A stretch of DNA of 64,000 bases from GCA-003244245 sp963712995. GTDB taxonomy: Bacteria; Actinomycetota; Actinomycetes; Mycobacteriales; Pseudonocardiaceae. Every line of letters begins with the position of its first letter. Position 1 is the first letter of the stretch. Below are positions 52,030-60,892 of the stretch, piece after piece. Below the pieces are notes generated by a model. The model saw only the letters and a program-made list of their open reading frames with translations, was not told the origin of the DNA and did no database searches. The stretch covers positions 124,001 through 188,000 of the forward strand of contig CAVQKH010000030.1 of the NCBI GenBank assembly GCA_963712995.1, in the 5' to 3' direction. A program made the position numbers and the translations under genes.

Positions 52030-52626
52030 ATGGCCACCCAGACCCGCTTTCGCGACCCTACTGTTCCCCAGCAGGACCGTACTGACGACGAGGACATCTC
52101 GGCGGCCCAGGCGTGGGTACCGCCGTCATGGGATCAGGTGGTGCGGGAGCACGCCGACCGTGTCTACCGGCTGGCTTACCGCCTCTCCGGCAATCCGCAC
52201 GACGCCGAGGACCTGACCCAGGAGACGTTCATCCGGGTGTTCCGCAGCCTGGGTTCTTACAAGCCGGGCACGTTCGAGGGTTGGCTGCACCGGATCACCA
52301 CCAATCTGTTCCTGGACATGGTGCGTCGGCGCGCCCGGTTGCGGATGGAGGGTCTGCCCGAGGACACCGACCGGCTCGCCGGAGACGGGCTCAGCCCGGA
52401 GCAGGTGTACGCCGCGACGCACCTCGATCCGGATCTGCAGCAGGCATTGGACGACCTCGCTCCGGAATTCCGCGCGGCTGTCGTACTCTGTGATGTAGAG
52501 GGTCTGTCTTACGAGGAGATCGGCGCCACACTCGGGGTCAAGCTCGGGACTGTGCGCAGCCGGATTCACCGCGGCAGGCAGGCGCTCAAGGCGGCGCTCG
52601 AAAGGCGGCGCGCCTACGCCCAGTAA
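52030..52626 (+). CDS. sigE: ECF sigma factor SigE
   Basis: 198 residues. Sigma-70 region 2 (ADRVYRLAYRLSGNPHDAEDLTQETFIRVF) and region 4 (VLCDVEGLSYEEIGATLGVKLGTVRSRIHRGR). ATG 52030 has GGAGGTGGGAGA upstream. It controls envelope stress genes with the adjacent anti-sigma factor and HtrA protease; gene order is the same as in mycobacteria. Confidence 0.94.
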   Translation: MATQTRFRDPTVPQQDRTDDEDISAAQAWVPPSWDQVVREHADRVYRLAYRLSGNPHDAEDLTQETFIRVFRSLGSYKPGTFEGWLHRITTNLFLDMVRRRARLRMEGLPEDTDRLAGDGLSPEQVYAATHLDPDLQQALDDLAPEFRAAVVLCDVEGLSYEEIGATLGVKLGTVRSRIHRGRQALKAALERRRAYAQ

Positions 52627-52635
52627 GGAGGACGG

Positions 52636-53058
52636 ATGACGGACCTGCGCGGCCGCACCTTCTCCGAGCTGCTAGCCGGCCTCAACGCAGGACAGCACCT
52701 GGCTGTGGACGCGGTGGTGGCTTTCGTCGACGCAGAGCTCGCCCCGGCGGCTCGTGACCGTGCTGCGGCACACCTGGTCATGTGCCCGTCCTGTGCTGCG
52801 GAGGTCGCTGCGCAACGCCAGGCTCGTAGCGTGGTGCGCTCGGCGCAGTGCCCCGTGGCACCCGCCGATCTGCTTGCCGCGTTGCGGGACATCCCGCACA
52901 CCGCTGAGCTGCTCGACCCGCCGGCCGGGCTGGGGGTCACTATGGACGGCGCGATCGTCCAGGGTGCTGACCCGAACCGGCTGCCGACCGGATCGCTGGG
53001 CGTGGGCCCACGCTGGGGTACCGGACCTTCCATACTCGGTCGTTGGATCGGCAGATAA
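52636..53058 (+). CDS. rseA: Zinc-binding anti-sigma factor RseA
   Basis: 140 residues with the ZAS zinc motif H...HLVMCPSCAAEV near residues 46-57. No TM helix, so it is cytosolic like RseA of mycobacteria. It holds SigE inactive. It follows sigE by 9 bases with AAGGAGG ribosome-binding site. Confidence 0.9.
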   Translation: MTDLRGRTFSELLAGLNAGQHLAVDAVVAFVDAELAPAARDRAAAHLVMCPSCAAEVAAQRQARSVVRSAQCPVAPADLLAALRDIPHTAELLDPPAGLGVTMDGAIVQGADPNRLPTGSLGVGPRWGTGPSILGRWIGR

Positions 53059-53130
53059 CAGCGCTACGCACATTTCACCGGGCCGTGGGCAGACTGGATC
53101 ACCTCAAGCACCCCCTTGACTCAGGAGACC

Positions 53131-54672
53131 ATGGCCGAGCCGCCGGATCCCGACTCCGACCGTCCCTTCATGACAGAAGGGCATTCGGAGCGGTCGAAGT
53201 TCGCCTCGATGCCAGTGCCGCGGCCCGCGGTCGATCCCACTGCGGCGCAGGTGTTCGGCCGGCCACCCGGAGTGCGCGGAACCTTCGCCGATCAGCAGGG
53301 TGTCACCAGGAGAGCATGGGCGAGCGCCACGGTGCCCCCGGAGGCGGAGGCGGCCGCGTTCGGTAAACCGCCGGACTGCGTTGAGCAGCTGCAGCGCCCA
53401 CCCGGGAGCAACGGCGTGGGCCGCTACGCGGAGTTGCCCGGTCAGGATGCGTTCTGGCCGCGAGGTGCCGCCCGAGACCCGTGGCGGGATCCCTCTGCCG
53501 CGGCCGTGCTCGGTGCCCCGGCGCTGCGGCGCGGTCACGGCCAGACCGATGAGACGTCGCGTCCCGGAGCCCGGCTGAGCCTGGCGGAGGTGCTCTTCGG
53601 TGGGCGGGTGAGTAACCGGGCCCTGGTTGCGCTGGTCGGGGTGGTGTTGTTGGTCGGCGGAGTCGGTGGGTTGATCGGCCGGCTCACCGCGGAGGTCGGC
53701 CCGCTGCTGAACGACCCGGGGGCCACGCTGGCGCAGGCGCAGCCGGCGATCCAGCGCCCGGCAGGCTCGGTGGCGGAGGTGGCAGGCCGGGTGCTGCCCG
53801 CGGTGGTGTCCTTGGAGTTCCGGGTCGGCGATCAGGGCGGGTTCGGTTCCGGTGTGGTGATCGACGGTCGGGGTTACCTGCTGACCAACAACCACGTGGT
53901 GGCTCCGGCGGCGAGCATCCCGCAGGCCATCCTGGAAGCGGTGTTCATCGACGGTACCCGGCTGCCGGCGCGGGTCGTGGGCCGCGATCCCAAGACCGAC
54001 CTCGCCGTGGTCAAGGTGGAGGTCGCCAACCCCACGGTGGCGCAGCTGGGCCGGTCATCGACCCTGAAACAGGGCGACCCGGTCATCGCGATCGGTTCCC
54101 CTCTCGGCCTCGCCGGCACGGTGACCAGCGGCATCATCAGCGCGGTCGAGCGACCGGTGCGGCTGGAGGCCGACGGTGGCCAGGGCAACGCGGTGATCGA
54201 CGCGATCCAGACCGACGCCGCGATAAACCCCGGCAACTCCGGCGGGGCGCTGGTGGACGCAGCGGGCGCGGTGGTGGGCATCAACACCGCGATCCGCACG
54301 CTGGGCGCCAGCGAGGGTGGGGGCTCCATCGGCCTGGGCTTCGCGATCCCGATCGACACCGCCCGGGCGATCGCCCAGGAACTGATCCGTACCGGGCATT
54401 ACCAGCACGCTGAGCTGGGCATCAATGCCGCCTCGGTGACCGACGGCAAATCCGACGGTGCCCGAGTGCAGAACGTGCAGCAGGGCAGCGCCGCCGCCGA
54501 GGCCGGCATCCTGGAGAACGACGTGATCACCAAGGTCGGCGACCGGATCATCGGCAGCGCCGACACACTGACCGTCGCCGTTCGCGAGCGGACCATCGGC
54601 GAACGGGTACCGATCTCCCTGGTCCGCGACGGCCGCGCCCTGGTGGTCAACGTCACCCTGAAGTCCGACTGA
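53131..54672 (+). CDS. htrA: Membrane-anchored serine protease HtrA
   Basis: 513 residues from ATG 53131 (AGGAG upstream). A ~160-residue Pro-rich cytosolic tail, one TM helix (about 162-184), a trypsin-like protease domain with triad His255 (TNNHVV), Asp290 (DPKTDLAVVKV), Ser370 (NPGNSGGAL), and a C-terminal PDZ domain. It is probably part of the SigE regulon. The mycobacterial neighbour tatB is about 7.5 kb away here. Confidence 0.93.
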   Translation: MAEPPDPDSDRPFMTEGHSERSKFASMPVPRPAVDPTAAQVFGRPPGVRGTFADQQGVTRRAWASATVPPEAEAAAFGKPPDCVEQLQRPPGSNGVGRYAELPGQDAFWPRGAARDPWRDPSAAAVLGAPALRRGHGQTDETSRPGARLSLAEVLFGGRVSNRALVALVGVVLLVGGVGGLIGRLTAEVGPLLNDPGATLAQAQPAIQRPAGSVAEVAGRVLPAVVSLEFRVGDQGGFGSGVVIDGRGYLLTNNHVVAPAASIPQAILEAVFIDGTRLPARVVGRDPKTDLAVVKVEVANPTVAQLGRSSTLKQGDPVIAIGSPLGLAGTVTSGIISAVERPVRLEADGGQGNAVIDAIQTDAAINPGNSGGALVDAAGAVVGINTAIRTLGASEGGGSIGLGFAIPIDTARAIAQELIRTGHYQHAELGINAASVTDGKSDGARVQNVQQGSAAAEAGILENDVITKVGDRIIGSADTLTVAVRERTIGERVPISLVRDGRALVVNVTLKSD

Positions 54673-54687
54673 TCGTGCGCACGCCGG

Positions 54688-54969
54688 CTATCGTGGTCGG
54701 TATACGTCGGATCGGTGATCGGCATGCAGTACCCGGACGATGCGGTTTTCCTCGTCGATCTCGTAAATCAACCGGTAAGGACCGCGTCGAGCGCTCCAAC
54801 GACCCGTTTGCTCTCCCCGGAGTGGTTTTCCTACCCTGTGAGGATTCTGCCGCAAGGGTCCGAGAGCGAACTCCACGATCGCGGCGGCTGCCTTTTCGGG
54901 CAACCGAACAAGAGATTTTTCGGCGCTGGCCGCCATCCGGAGTTCGAACAGCCCGAGAGGATCGCTCAC
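54688..54969 (-). CDS. RelE/ParE-type toxin
   Basis: 93 residues. RelE-like core: AEKSLVRLPEKAAAAIVEFA, then LRGEQTGRWSARRGPYRLIYEIDEENRIVRVLHADHRSDVY. It probably cuts mRNA at the ribosome. GTG 54969 overlaps the antitoxin stop. Convergent with htrA. Confidence 0.88.
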   Translation of the reverse strand: MSDPLGLFELRMAASAEKSLVRLPEKAAAAIVEFALGPLRQNPHRVGKPLRGEQTGRWSARRGPYRLIYEIDEENRIVRVLHADHRSDVYRPR

Positions 54970-55244
54970 CTGCGGTCATCGGGCAGGTACCGCCGCGCCA
55001 GTTCGTCTGCTCCGACCCAGTCACCGGCGTCGATCTCGGCAGCGGCGGCGTCGAGTCTGTCGGGTAGGCCGGGGGTTCCCAGCACATCGAGCGTGTCCTC
55101 GATCGCGGCGAGGTCATCGATCGACAAGATTACCGCTTCCGGGCGTCCGTTACGGGTCACGATGACCCGCTCGTGTGTCCGGGCTATCTCATCCAGTACA
55201 GCCGAGAACCGCGCCTTGACTTCGGCCAGCGGCAATGTGCTCAT
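54966..55244 (-). CDS. Phd/YefM-type antitoxin
   Basis: 92 residues. PLAEVKARFSAVLDEIARTHERVIVTRNGRPEAVILS is the Phd DNA-binding fold; the C-terminal acidic part should bind the toxin. Coupled to the RelE gene. The upstream hypothetical gene ends 9 bases before it. Confidence 0.88.
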   Translation of the reverse strand: MSTLPLAEVKARFSAVLDEIARTHERVIVTRNGRPEAVILSIDDLAAIEDTLDVLGTPGLPDRLDAAAAEIDAGDWVGADELARRYLPDDRR

Positions 55245-55253
55245 GACCGAATT

Positions 55254-55691
55254 CTAGTCATCAGGCAGTTCTGTGTCGAGGCGGTCTGACCCGAATCTGC
55301 TGCGTCTGCGGCGCTGCCACGGCGTGCGCTCTCCGCGTGTACCAGCATGACCATGTTCACCACCGCTCAACGGGCTGCCTGCGAACAAGCCGAGCAGCTC
55401 GCCGTGAATCTGGTGCCACACGATGCAGGGAAAGGGCCGGCGGCGCCAGATGATGCGACGGCAGGTGCGGCATCGGCCCGCTGGGGTGGGCTGGTGATGT
55501 CTCAGGACTCGCCGCAGCGCGGCGATGGTCCGGGGGTGGTGACCGGCTCGTTCCAAGTCTGTGAGCGTGTCCCATACGCAGCGGACCACACGGCGGGCAT
55601 GCGGATGGTCGGACAGCCAGCTCAGGGTGACGCCGTGTCCATCACGGTCTCCTCCTCGCTGGCGTGGGTGCCGCCCAGCTCGGTCCGGCAC
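55254..55691 (-). CDS. Hypothetical actinomycete protein with Cys/His-rich centre
   Basis: 145 residues from GTG 55691; the start is uncertain and could be earlier. The conserved block HHQPTPAGRCRTCRRIIWRRRPFPCIVWHQ has CxxC plus another Cys and His, hinting at a metal site. Lies between the antitoxin and the divergent XRE gene. Function unknown. Confidence 0.5.
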   Translation of the reverse strand: MPDRAGRHPRQRGGDRDGHGVTLSWLSDHPHARRVVRCVWDTLTDLERAGHHPRTIAALRRVLRHHQPTPAGRCRTCRRIIWRRRPFPCIVWHQIHGELLGLFAGSPLSGGEHGHAGTRGERTPWQRRRRSRFGSDRLDTELPDD

Positions 55692-55832
55692 CAAGGGCCG
55701 GGTGGCTTGCGACGTCGCTCGGGTCAATACGCTACCGAAAGTAAGAGCAACACTAGAAGAACTATATACATGGAACATTCCACTTGTCTAGCCGCAGTTG
55801 GGCCGCGGCATGTCGGGTGACACACTGGGGAC

Positions 55833-56660
55833 ATGTCCAACTCGCCTACGGTGTATCGCCTGCAACTTGGCCGTGAGCTGCGACGACTACGGGAGGCGGC
55901 CGGGTTCAGCCGGGATGTCGCGGCGGGTGAGCTGGAGTGCGGGGTGTCGAAGATCAGCAAGATCGAGACCGGCAAGGCGACCCTGCGACCGGCCGAGGTG
56001 AGGGCGCTGCTGGACCGTTACGGCATCACCGACCGTGACGAGGTACTGCGGCTGGCCAGGGATGCCCGCCGCCGCTCGACCCACCGGGTGCCGGACTGGG
56101 CCAAGACCTTCGTCGGCCTGGAGGCCGACGCCGCCGAGATCCGAACGTATGAAACTGAGCTGGTCCCCGGGTTGCTGCAGACCGAGGGATACGCGCGGGT
56201 GGTCACCCAGGCCGCCGAGCCCACCCGGGACCCTCGGGAAGTGGAGCGGCTGGTCGCCGCCCGGATCGAGCGCCAGCAGCGGCTGCACTCCCCGGGCGGT
56301 CCGTTGATCTGGGCGGTCCTCAACGAGGCCGTCATCCGCCGCCAGGTGGGCGACAAGGAGATCATCGGGCGGCAACTGGAGCATCTGGTCGCGATGGGCG
56401 CCGATCCCAACATCACGATCCAGGTGCTGCCCTTCTCGGCGGGGGCGCACCCGGCGATGGGCTCGAGTTTCGTCCACCTGCGCCTGGACGATCCACCCGA
56501 CGGCGAGATCATCTACCTGGAGGACCTGTCCAGCGCCGACTACCTGGGCCGGCCGGCGCAGATCGCCGGCTACCTCGCCGCGTTCGGCACGTTGGCCTTG
56601 GCGGCGCTCGATCCCGCCGCCTCCACCATCATGATCAAAAATGCTGCAGTAGGTGAGTGA
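55833..56660 (+). CDS. XRE/DUF5753 regulator, copy 1
   Basis: 275 residues: Cro/C1 helix-turn-helix (VAAGELECGVSKISKIETGK) followed by a DUF5753 domain (VPGLLQTEGYARVVTQAAEPTRD...). Followed 5 nt later by its DUF397 partner. It is nearly identical to the gene exactly 1200 bases downstream. It would regulate development or local genes with its partner, by analogy with WhiJ. Confidence 0.9.
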   Translation: MSNSPTVYRLQLGRELRRLREAAGFSRDVAAGELECGVSKISKIETGKATLRPAEVRALLDRYGITDRDEVLRLARDARRRSTHRVPDWAKTFVGLEADAAEIRTYETELVPGLLQTEGYARVVTQAAEPTRDPREVERLVAARIERQQRLHSPGGPLIWAVLNEAVIRRQVGDKEIIGRQLEHLVAMGADPNITIQVLPFSAGAHPAMGSSFVHLRLDDPPDGEIIYLEDLSSADYLGRPAQIAGYLAAFGTLALAALDPAASTIMIKNAAVGE

Positions 56661-56665
56661 TATTG

Positions 56666-56887
56666 ATGAACACACGCGACAACGACCACTCCGGCCAGGT
56701 CGGCGCCAGGTGGCGCAAGGCCAGCTACAGCAACGGCAACGGCGGCAACTGTGTCGAGGTCGCCGATCTCGACGGTGGGCATCGCGCTATCCGAGATAGC
56801 AAGAACCCCGCCGGCCCGGCTCTGACGTGCACCGCCGCCCACTGGGCCGCGTTCACCGCCGGCATCCGCACCGGCGACTTCGGCTGA
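56666..56887 (+). CDS. DUF397 protein
   Basis: 73 residues: WRKASYSNGNGGNCVEVADLDGG...IRDSKNPAGPAL...HWAAFTAGI, DUF397 family. ATG 56666; GTG 56657 overlapping the XRE stop is an alternative. Only one DUF397 exists for the two XRE copies. Confidence 0.87.
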   Translation: MNTRDNDHSGQVGARWRKASYSNGNGGNCVEVADLDGGHRAIRDSKNPAGPALTCTAAHWAAFTAGIRTGDFG

Positions 56888-57032
56888 CCCTCGCCAGCGG
56901 CGTTCCGGGTCTGTGCTCGTCGACGACCGGGAGTGCCCGGCTGGACCGCATCACCGCCTTGGACATCTCGCACTAGAATATTCCATCTGGTGCTTACTGG
57001 TGGACCACGCTTATCGGTGACACACTGGTGGC

Positions 57033-57860
57033 ATGTCCAACTCGCCGACCGTGTCCCGCCTCCAGCTCGGCCGGGAGCTCCGGCGACTGCGCGAGGCGGG
57101 CGGGCTCGGCCGGGACGTCGCGGCCGCCGAGCTGGAGTGCGGCGTGTCGAAGATCAGCAAGATCGAGACCGGCAAGGCGACCCTGCGACCCGCCGAGGTC
57201 AAGGCCCTGCTGGACCGCTACGGCATCACCGATCGGGAGGCCGTGCTGCGGCTGGCCCGGGACGCTCGCCGCCGCTCGACCCACCGGGTGCCGGACTGGG
57301 CCAAGACCTTCGTCGGCCTGGAGGCCGACGCCGCCGGGATCCGGACGTATGAGACTGAGCTGGTCCCCGGGTTGCTGCAGACCGAGGACTACGCGCGGGT
57401 GGTCACCCAGGCCGCCGAGCCCACCCGGGACCCTCGCGAGGTGGAGCGGCTGGTCGCCGCCCGGATCGAGCGCCAGCAGCGGCTGTACTCCCCGGGTGGT
57501 CCGTTGATCTGGGCGATCCTCAACGAGGCCGTCATCCGCCGCCAGGTCGGCGACAAGGAGATCATCGGGCGGCAACTGGAGCACCTGATCGCCATGGCTG
57601 CCGACCCCAACATCACCATCCAGGTACTGCCCTTCTCGGCGGGGGCGCACCCGGCGATGGGCTCGAGTTTCGTCCACCTGCGCCTGGCCGATCCACCCGA
57701 CGCCGAGATCATCTACCTGGAGGACATGGCCAGCGCCGACTACCTGCCCAACCCCACCCAGATCGCCGGCTACCTGACGGCGTTCGGCACGCTGGCTCTC
57801 GCGGCACTCGACCCCGCCGCCTCTACCGTCATGATCAAAAACGCCGCACTCGGCGAGTGA
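57033..57860 (+). CDS. XRE/DUF5753 regulator, copy 2
   Basis: 275 residues, the same length as copy 1 at 55833 and nearly identical, starting exactly 1200 bases later. Similarity also covers the bases just before the start (GGTGACACACTGG) and an upstream CACTAGAA...ATTCCA block. The helix-turn-helix is intact. No DUF397 gene follows this copy. Likely a tandem duplication with loss of the second partner. Confidence 0.9.
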   Translation: MSNSPTVSRLQLGRELRRLREAGGLGRDVAAAELECGVSKISKIETGKATLRPAEVKALLDRYGITDREAVLRLARDARRRSTHRVPDWAKTFVGLEADAAGIRTYETELVPGLLQTEDYARVVTQAAEPTRDPREVERLVAARIERQQRLYSPGGPLIWAILNEAVIRRQVGDKEIIGRQLEHLIAMAADPNITIQVLPFSAGAHPAMGSSFVHLRLADPPDAEIIYLEDMASADYLPNPTQIAGYLTAFGTLALAALDPAASTVMIKNAALGE

Positions 57861-58056
57861 GCGACCAGATCATTGCCGACCGCAGCCACCACCGAGCCGC
57901 TGCTCGCGCTGGGCTTCGCTGCCTCGACCTAGCCTGTCCAGCACGAGTCCTATCAGGCGATCACTTGCGATACGCCGTGCCTCGTGCTGATGACCCCCGT
58001 CTGGCGAGTACCCTCTTGTGTAGTACCTCGTTTGTACCCACTTCGGAGGCGGCTGG

Positions 58057-58347
58057 ATGGAGACCGTAGGCGTGCGTGATCTCGCGAACCGAGCGTCCGC
58101 CGTGCTCGACCAGTTGGAGGAGGGCGGGCAACCCGTCATCGTCACCCGCCGCGGGCGCCCGATCGCGGTGCTCTCCGCGATCGACGCCGAAGAGTTCTAT
58201 GACTACGTGCTTGCTCATTCTCCGGAGTTCGCAGTGGGCCGGAAGGCCGCGGAAGAGCGCTTCGCCCGCGGCGAGTACGGGGAACCGCTTGATGACGTGA
58301 TCGCCGAACTGGACGCGGAGGATAACTCGGGCGCCCCGAGTGCCTGA
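58057..58347 (+). CDS. Phd/YefM-type antitoxin, second pair
   Basis: 96 residues: VGVRDLANRASAVLDQLEEGGQPVIVTRRGRPIAVLSAID. ATG 58057 has GGAGG upstream. The stop overlaps the toxin start by 8 bases. The upstream DNA has a 9-bp inverted repeat (CAGCACGAG/CTCGTGCTG) as possible operator. Confidence 0.88.
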   Translation: METVGVRDLANRASAVLDQLEEGGQPVIVTRRGRPIAVLSAIDAEEFYDYVLAHSPEFAVGRKAAEERFARGEYGEPLDDVIAELDAEDNSGAPSA

Positions 58348-58645
58348 GATCCGGATCGAACGGGCGGCCAAGAAGGACCTGAAGCGGATCGGCCCCGGCC
58401 CCGAGCGCAATCGCATTGTCGCCGGCCTGCGTCGGCTCGCCGAGGACGCTCCCAACCTCGACATCAAGGCCATTGCTGGCGCGACGCCGGGATGGTTTCG
58501 ACTGCGCATCGGCGAATACCGGATCTGTTACTACCGAGCCCGCCACGACGGACCAGACGGCTCATCCACGATCTACGCCGTCGAGCGAATTGTGCCTCGC
58601 GGCGCGTTCGACGCCGCAGCCGTGTCACTACCCGAGCAACGCTGA
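58340..58645 (+). CDS. RelE/ParE-type toxin, second pair
   Basis: 101 residues: IERAAKKDLKRIGPGPERNRIVAGLRRLA and GATPGWFRLRIGEYRICYYRARHDG, RelE family. GTG start within the antitoxin gene. A second complete TA module in this island. Confidence 0.87.
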   Translation: MPEIRIERAAKKDLKRIGPGPERNRIVAGLRRLAEDAPNLDIKAIAGATPGWFRLRIGEYRICYYRARHDGPDGSSTIYAVERIVPRGAFDAAAVSLPEQR

Positions 58646-58659
58646 CACCATTGAGCCGA

Positions 58660-58908
58660 TCAGCCAACCCACTGCACGGTCAGCACATCCACCCGCCGTT
58701 GATCTTCCAGAATCAGATACGTCACCAGGCCACCGCGTCCGAACGCGTGCGTGCGCACCGCCCCGTCCGGGTTGTCCTTGTGAGCGGAATCGCCGTTCCA
58801 GGGCACGGTCTCCAGCACGACCAGCAGCTCCGCGTAAGAGGCCAGGGCTTCGATGGGTAGCGCGGCGACTTGCTCGAGCACCTGGTGGTCGGTGGTGACG
58901 CGGTACAC
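58660..58908 (-). CDS. RelE-superfamily-like protein, third TA-like pair
   Basis: 82 residues (MYRVTTDHQVLEQVAALPIEALASYAELLVVLETVPW...). The pattern of DNPDGAVRTHAFGRGGLVTYLILEDQRRVDVLTVQWVG suggests a RelE/ParE-like fold. GTG start immediately after the stop of the upstream partner. Function inferred from arrangement. Confidence 0.6.
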   Translation of the reverse strand: MYRVTTDHQVLEQVAALPIEALASYAELLVVLETVPWNGDSAHKDNPDGAVRTHAFGRGGLVTYLILEDQRRVDVLTVQWVG

Positions 58909-59244
58909 CTACAGGCCCAGTCGCTCACGGATGACAGCCCTGACCTCCTCCACCGGCACGCTCAAGACGTCTTCGCCTCGCCGTAGACGGTCAACCCGGT
59001 CCATCATCCGCTGGTACACCTCAAGGTCGTGGGTCATCCACGCGCGGCGACGCCACTGCTCCAACATCGCGTGGACACCCGCCAGTTCCATCGTCTCGGC
59101 GGCGGTGACCAGCGCCCGCTTGTACTCGCGGTCGAACTCGGCGCGGTCCTCGGAGATCGTCAGCGAGTCGCGAATCGCGCGGGGCGAAGCGCCCTGCGGC
59201 GGCAACGAGCCGGCCGGGGTGGGCGTGCCGACGGGAGAGGCCAT
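58909..59244 (-). CDS. DUF6247-like antitoxin candidate
   Basis: 111 residues: low-complexity N-terminus (GTPTPAGSLPPQGASPRAIRD), helical centre with SLTISEDRAEFDREYKRAL, and an Arg/Glu-rich C-terminus. Resembles DUF6247-type small proteins found upstream of RelE-like genes; this is from memory. It abuts its downstream partner with no gap. Confidence 0.55.
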   Translation of the reverse strand: MASPVGTPTPAGSLPPQGASPRAIRDSLTISEDRAEFDREYKRALVTAAETMELAGVHAMLEQWRRRAWMTHDLEVYQRMMDRVDRLRRGEDVLSVPVEEVRAVIRERLGL

Positions 59245-59935
59245 GCCGACACCATAGCGCCGTGCTGGGCACGGAACCGGAGTCGCCGCGCCGCCGACCA
59301 GGCCGTCGACGAACTCACCGGTTCCAGGGGCCGGTTTTCCTCCGTCAGTTCTTCGATTCGGCGTGCACGTCGTGGCGCCGCATCGCCGTCGAAGGCGGTG
59401 GTTGATGACATGGGCAGTGTTGCGGGTTCACTACAGCCAGGCATAGCGGCTGTATCGATGATCCGCTCTACGGCATCCGCCCGGGTGCTGCACCGTCACG
59501 CCGACCGCCTGTCCGAGCAAGCCCACCCCAGCCAGCGCCCACGTTATCGACAAGACCTCGTGTCTTTGGGCAGACCTTCCTTGCCGTGCCATCGATGTCG
59601 GTCATTGGCAGATGAGCGCGATCAGTGGCATGAGCGGGCGGGCTCGAAATGTCGCACTCGTCGACAAACGATACTTAGATTGCGGGGAGGTGTGGGTCCG
59701 TCAATGACTTCGCCTTTCAATTCATCGGCTGGAAGAATCGACCTCCGCCTTGCGTGACCCTCCAGCGCCGACGCTAATACGACTGCGATGGGGACAGCGT
59801 GAGCGACTGCGTGCCGTGCGGCTGCACCGAACGGGCGGCCGGAAGGTGATGCGAAGGTTGCACGTAGACGGTTGGCAAGACTGATGCGGCGATGGGCCCG
59901 TAGACGCGCGTTCGGTGCGTCGGCTAGGAACGGCG
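59245..59935. other. Gene-free stretch
   Basis: About 690 bases with only chance open frames. Codon patterns do not favour one frame and no ribosome-binding site or known family was seen. It may be remnants of former genes in the island. Confidence 0.35.
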
Positions 59936-60226
59936 TCAGGCTGGTGGATGCATGCGTAGCGCACCGGTCACCTCGATGAACTGGTAGTGGTATTCCTCGT
60001 CCGGCGTCATGGCTATGATGTCCACCATAGGCACGGTGACCTCCCACAAGCCCATGTCACGCAAGGCGACGACGTCAGCCCGGTCGTTGTAGACGATCAA
60101 GACGTCCAGATCGTGCGGTCTGTCAGACCGCAGCATTGACCCGAAAGCCCACACTTCCAATCCCGGGAACGTCTCGGCACATCGGCATAGCTCATCGAGC
60201 GTCGGCCACCGGTCCCTTAGGTCCAT
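59936..60226 (-). CDS. MNT-type nucleotidyltransferase
   Basis: 96 residues with the pol-beta nucleotidyltransferase motif G29-S30 ... D39-L-D41 (FGSMLRSDRPHDLDVLIV). Such minimal proteins (MntA) usually act with a HEPN partner as antitoxins by AMPylation; no HEPN gene is visible here. It overlaps the end of the upstream disrupted gene, suggesting a single operon with the HNH gene. Confidence 0.78.
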   Translation of the reverse strand: MDLRDRWPTLDELCRCAETFPGLEVWAFGSMLRSDRPHDLDVLIVYNDRADVVALRDMGLWEVTVPMVDIIAMTPDEEYHYQFIEVTGALRMHPPA

Positions 60227-60892
60227 GGCTTGCTGATCTTGCCGATGAAGTTGTTGAGCGTGTACAGCGGAACCCCGGCCTGCTGGGCACTCTTCACGAC
60301 ACGGTCCCCGAACCCCTCAGCGCTCGAGTTCGTAATGACCAACGCGTCCAGGTCAAGCTTCGGATACTGGTTGAGAATCTTCGGTGAACCCGTCGTCGGT
60401 TAACTCGTATCGATCGTGGGTCACGATCATCAGCGGCCGGAGCCCGTTGATGCGCTCGAGTTCCCATGCCCGGTGGCCCCGGCGGGTCACCGACGTCACG
60501 GCCTTTGTGGCAGCCATCCGCCCCCGGATGTACTTCTCTTCTGGGGCGACGTAATGGGAGATGTCATCGAACCCCTCAACGGCACGCACGAAACCACCGA
60601 AGGTGTCCACACCTACATCGAGCTCGCGGACTCGGTCGTACACCTCAGGGTCGACGACCCGGCGGGTCACGATCACCATCCCCGCCTCGGGCAGCTCGTC
60701 GACCGCGTCCTGCAGGGCGTCGACGGTGAACGGGTTCACGCTATCCGGCTCCACGCAGTACGCAACCGCATCCGGCCGGCCCGGGCGCAGCACCTTCACT
60801 CCGTGCTCACCGACGGCCTCAACCATTCGGGAGGCCTTAACCACTTGGGAGTCTTTGCGAAGCTGTTCCATCACCCAGGCCCGGATGCTCAT
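60217..60892 (-). pseudogene. Unknown protein disrupted by a frameshift, middle gene of HNH-NTase operon
   Basis: From ATG 60892 the protein reads MSIRAWVMEQLRKDSQVV... and continues to YELTDDGFTE, where the frame is lost (near 60374-60388) and stops at 60353. The next frame continues without gap as KILNQYPKLDLDALVITNSSAEGFGD... to TAA at 60217. One base too many explains the shift. I do not recognise the family; the second part (DALVITNSSAEGFGD) is alternating hydrophobic, like a Rossmann-type strand. The start overlaps the HNH stop (ATGA). Confidence 0.7.

Noticed and set aside
59029..59757. 242-residue plus-strand open frame in the 59.2-59.9 kb gap
   Set aside because: No ribosome-binding site, no recognisable family and Arg/Ser-rich composition. 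It also overlaps the DUF6247-like gene on the other strand.
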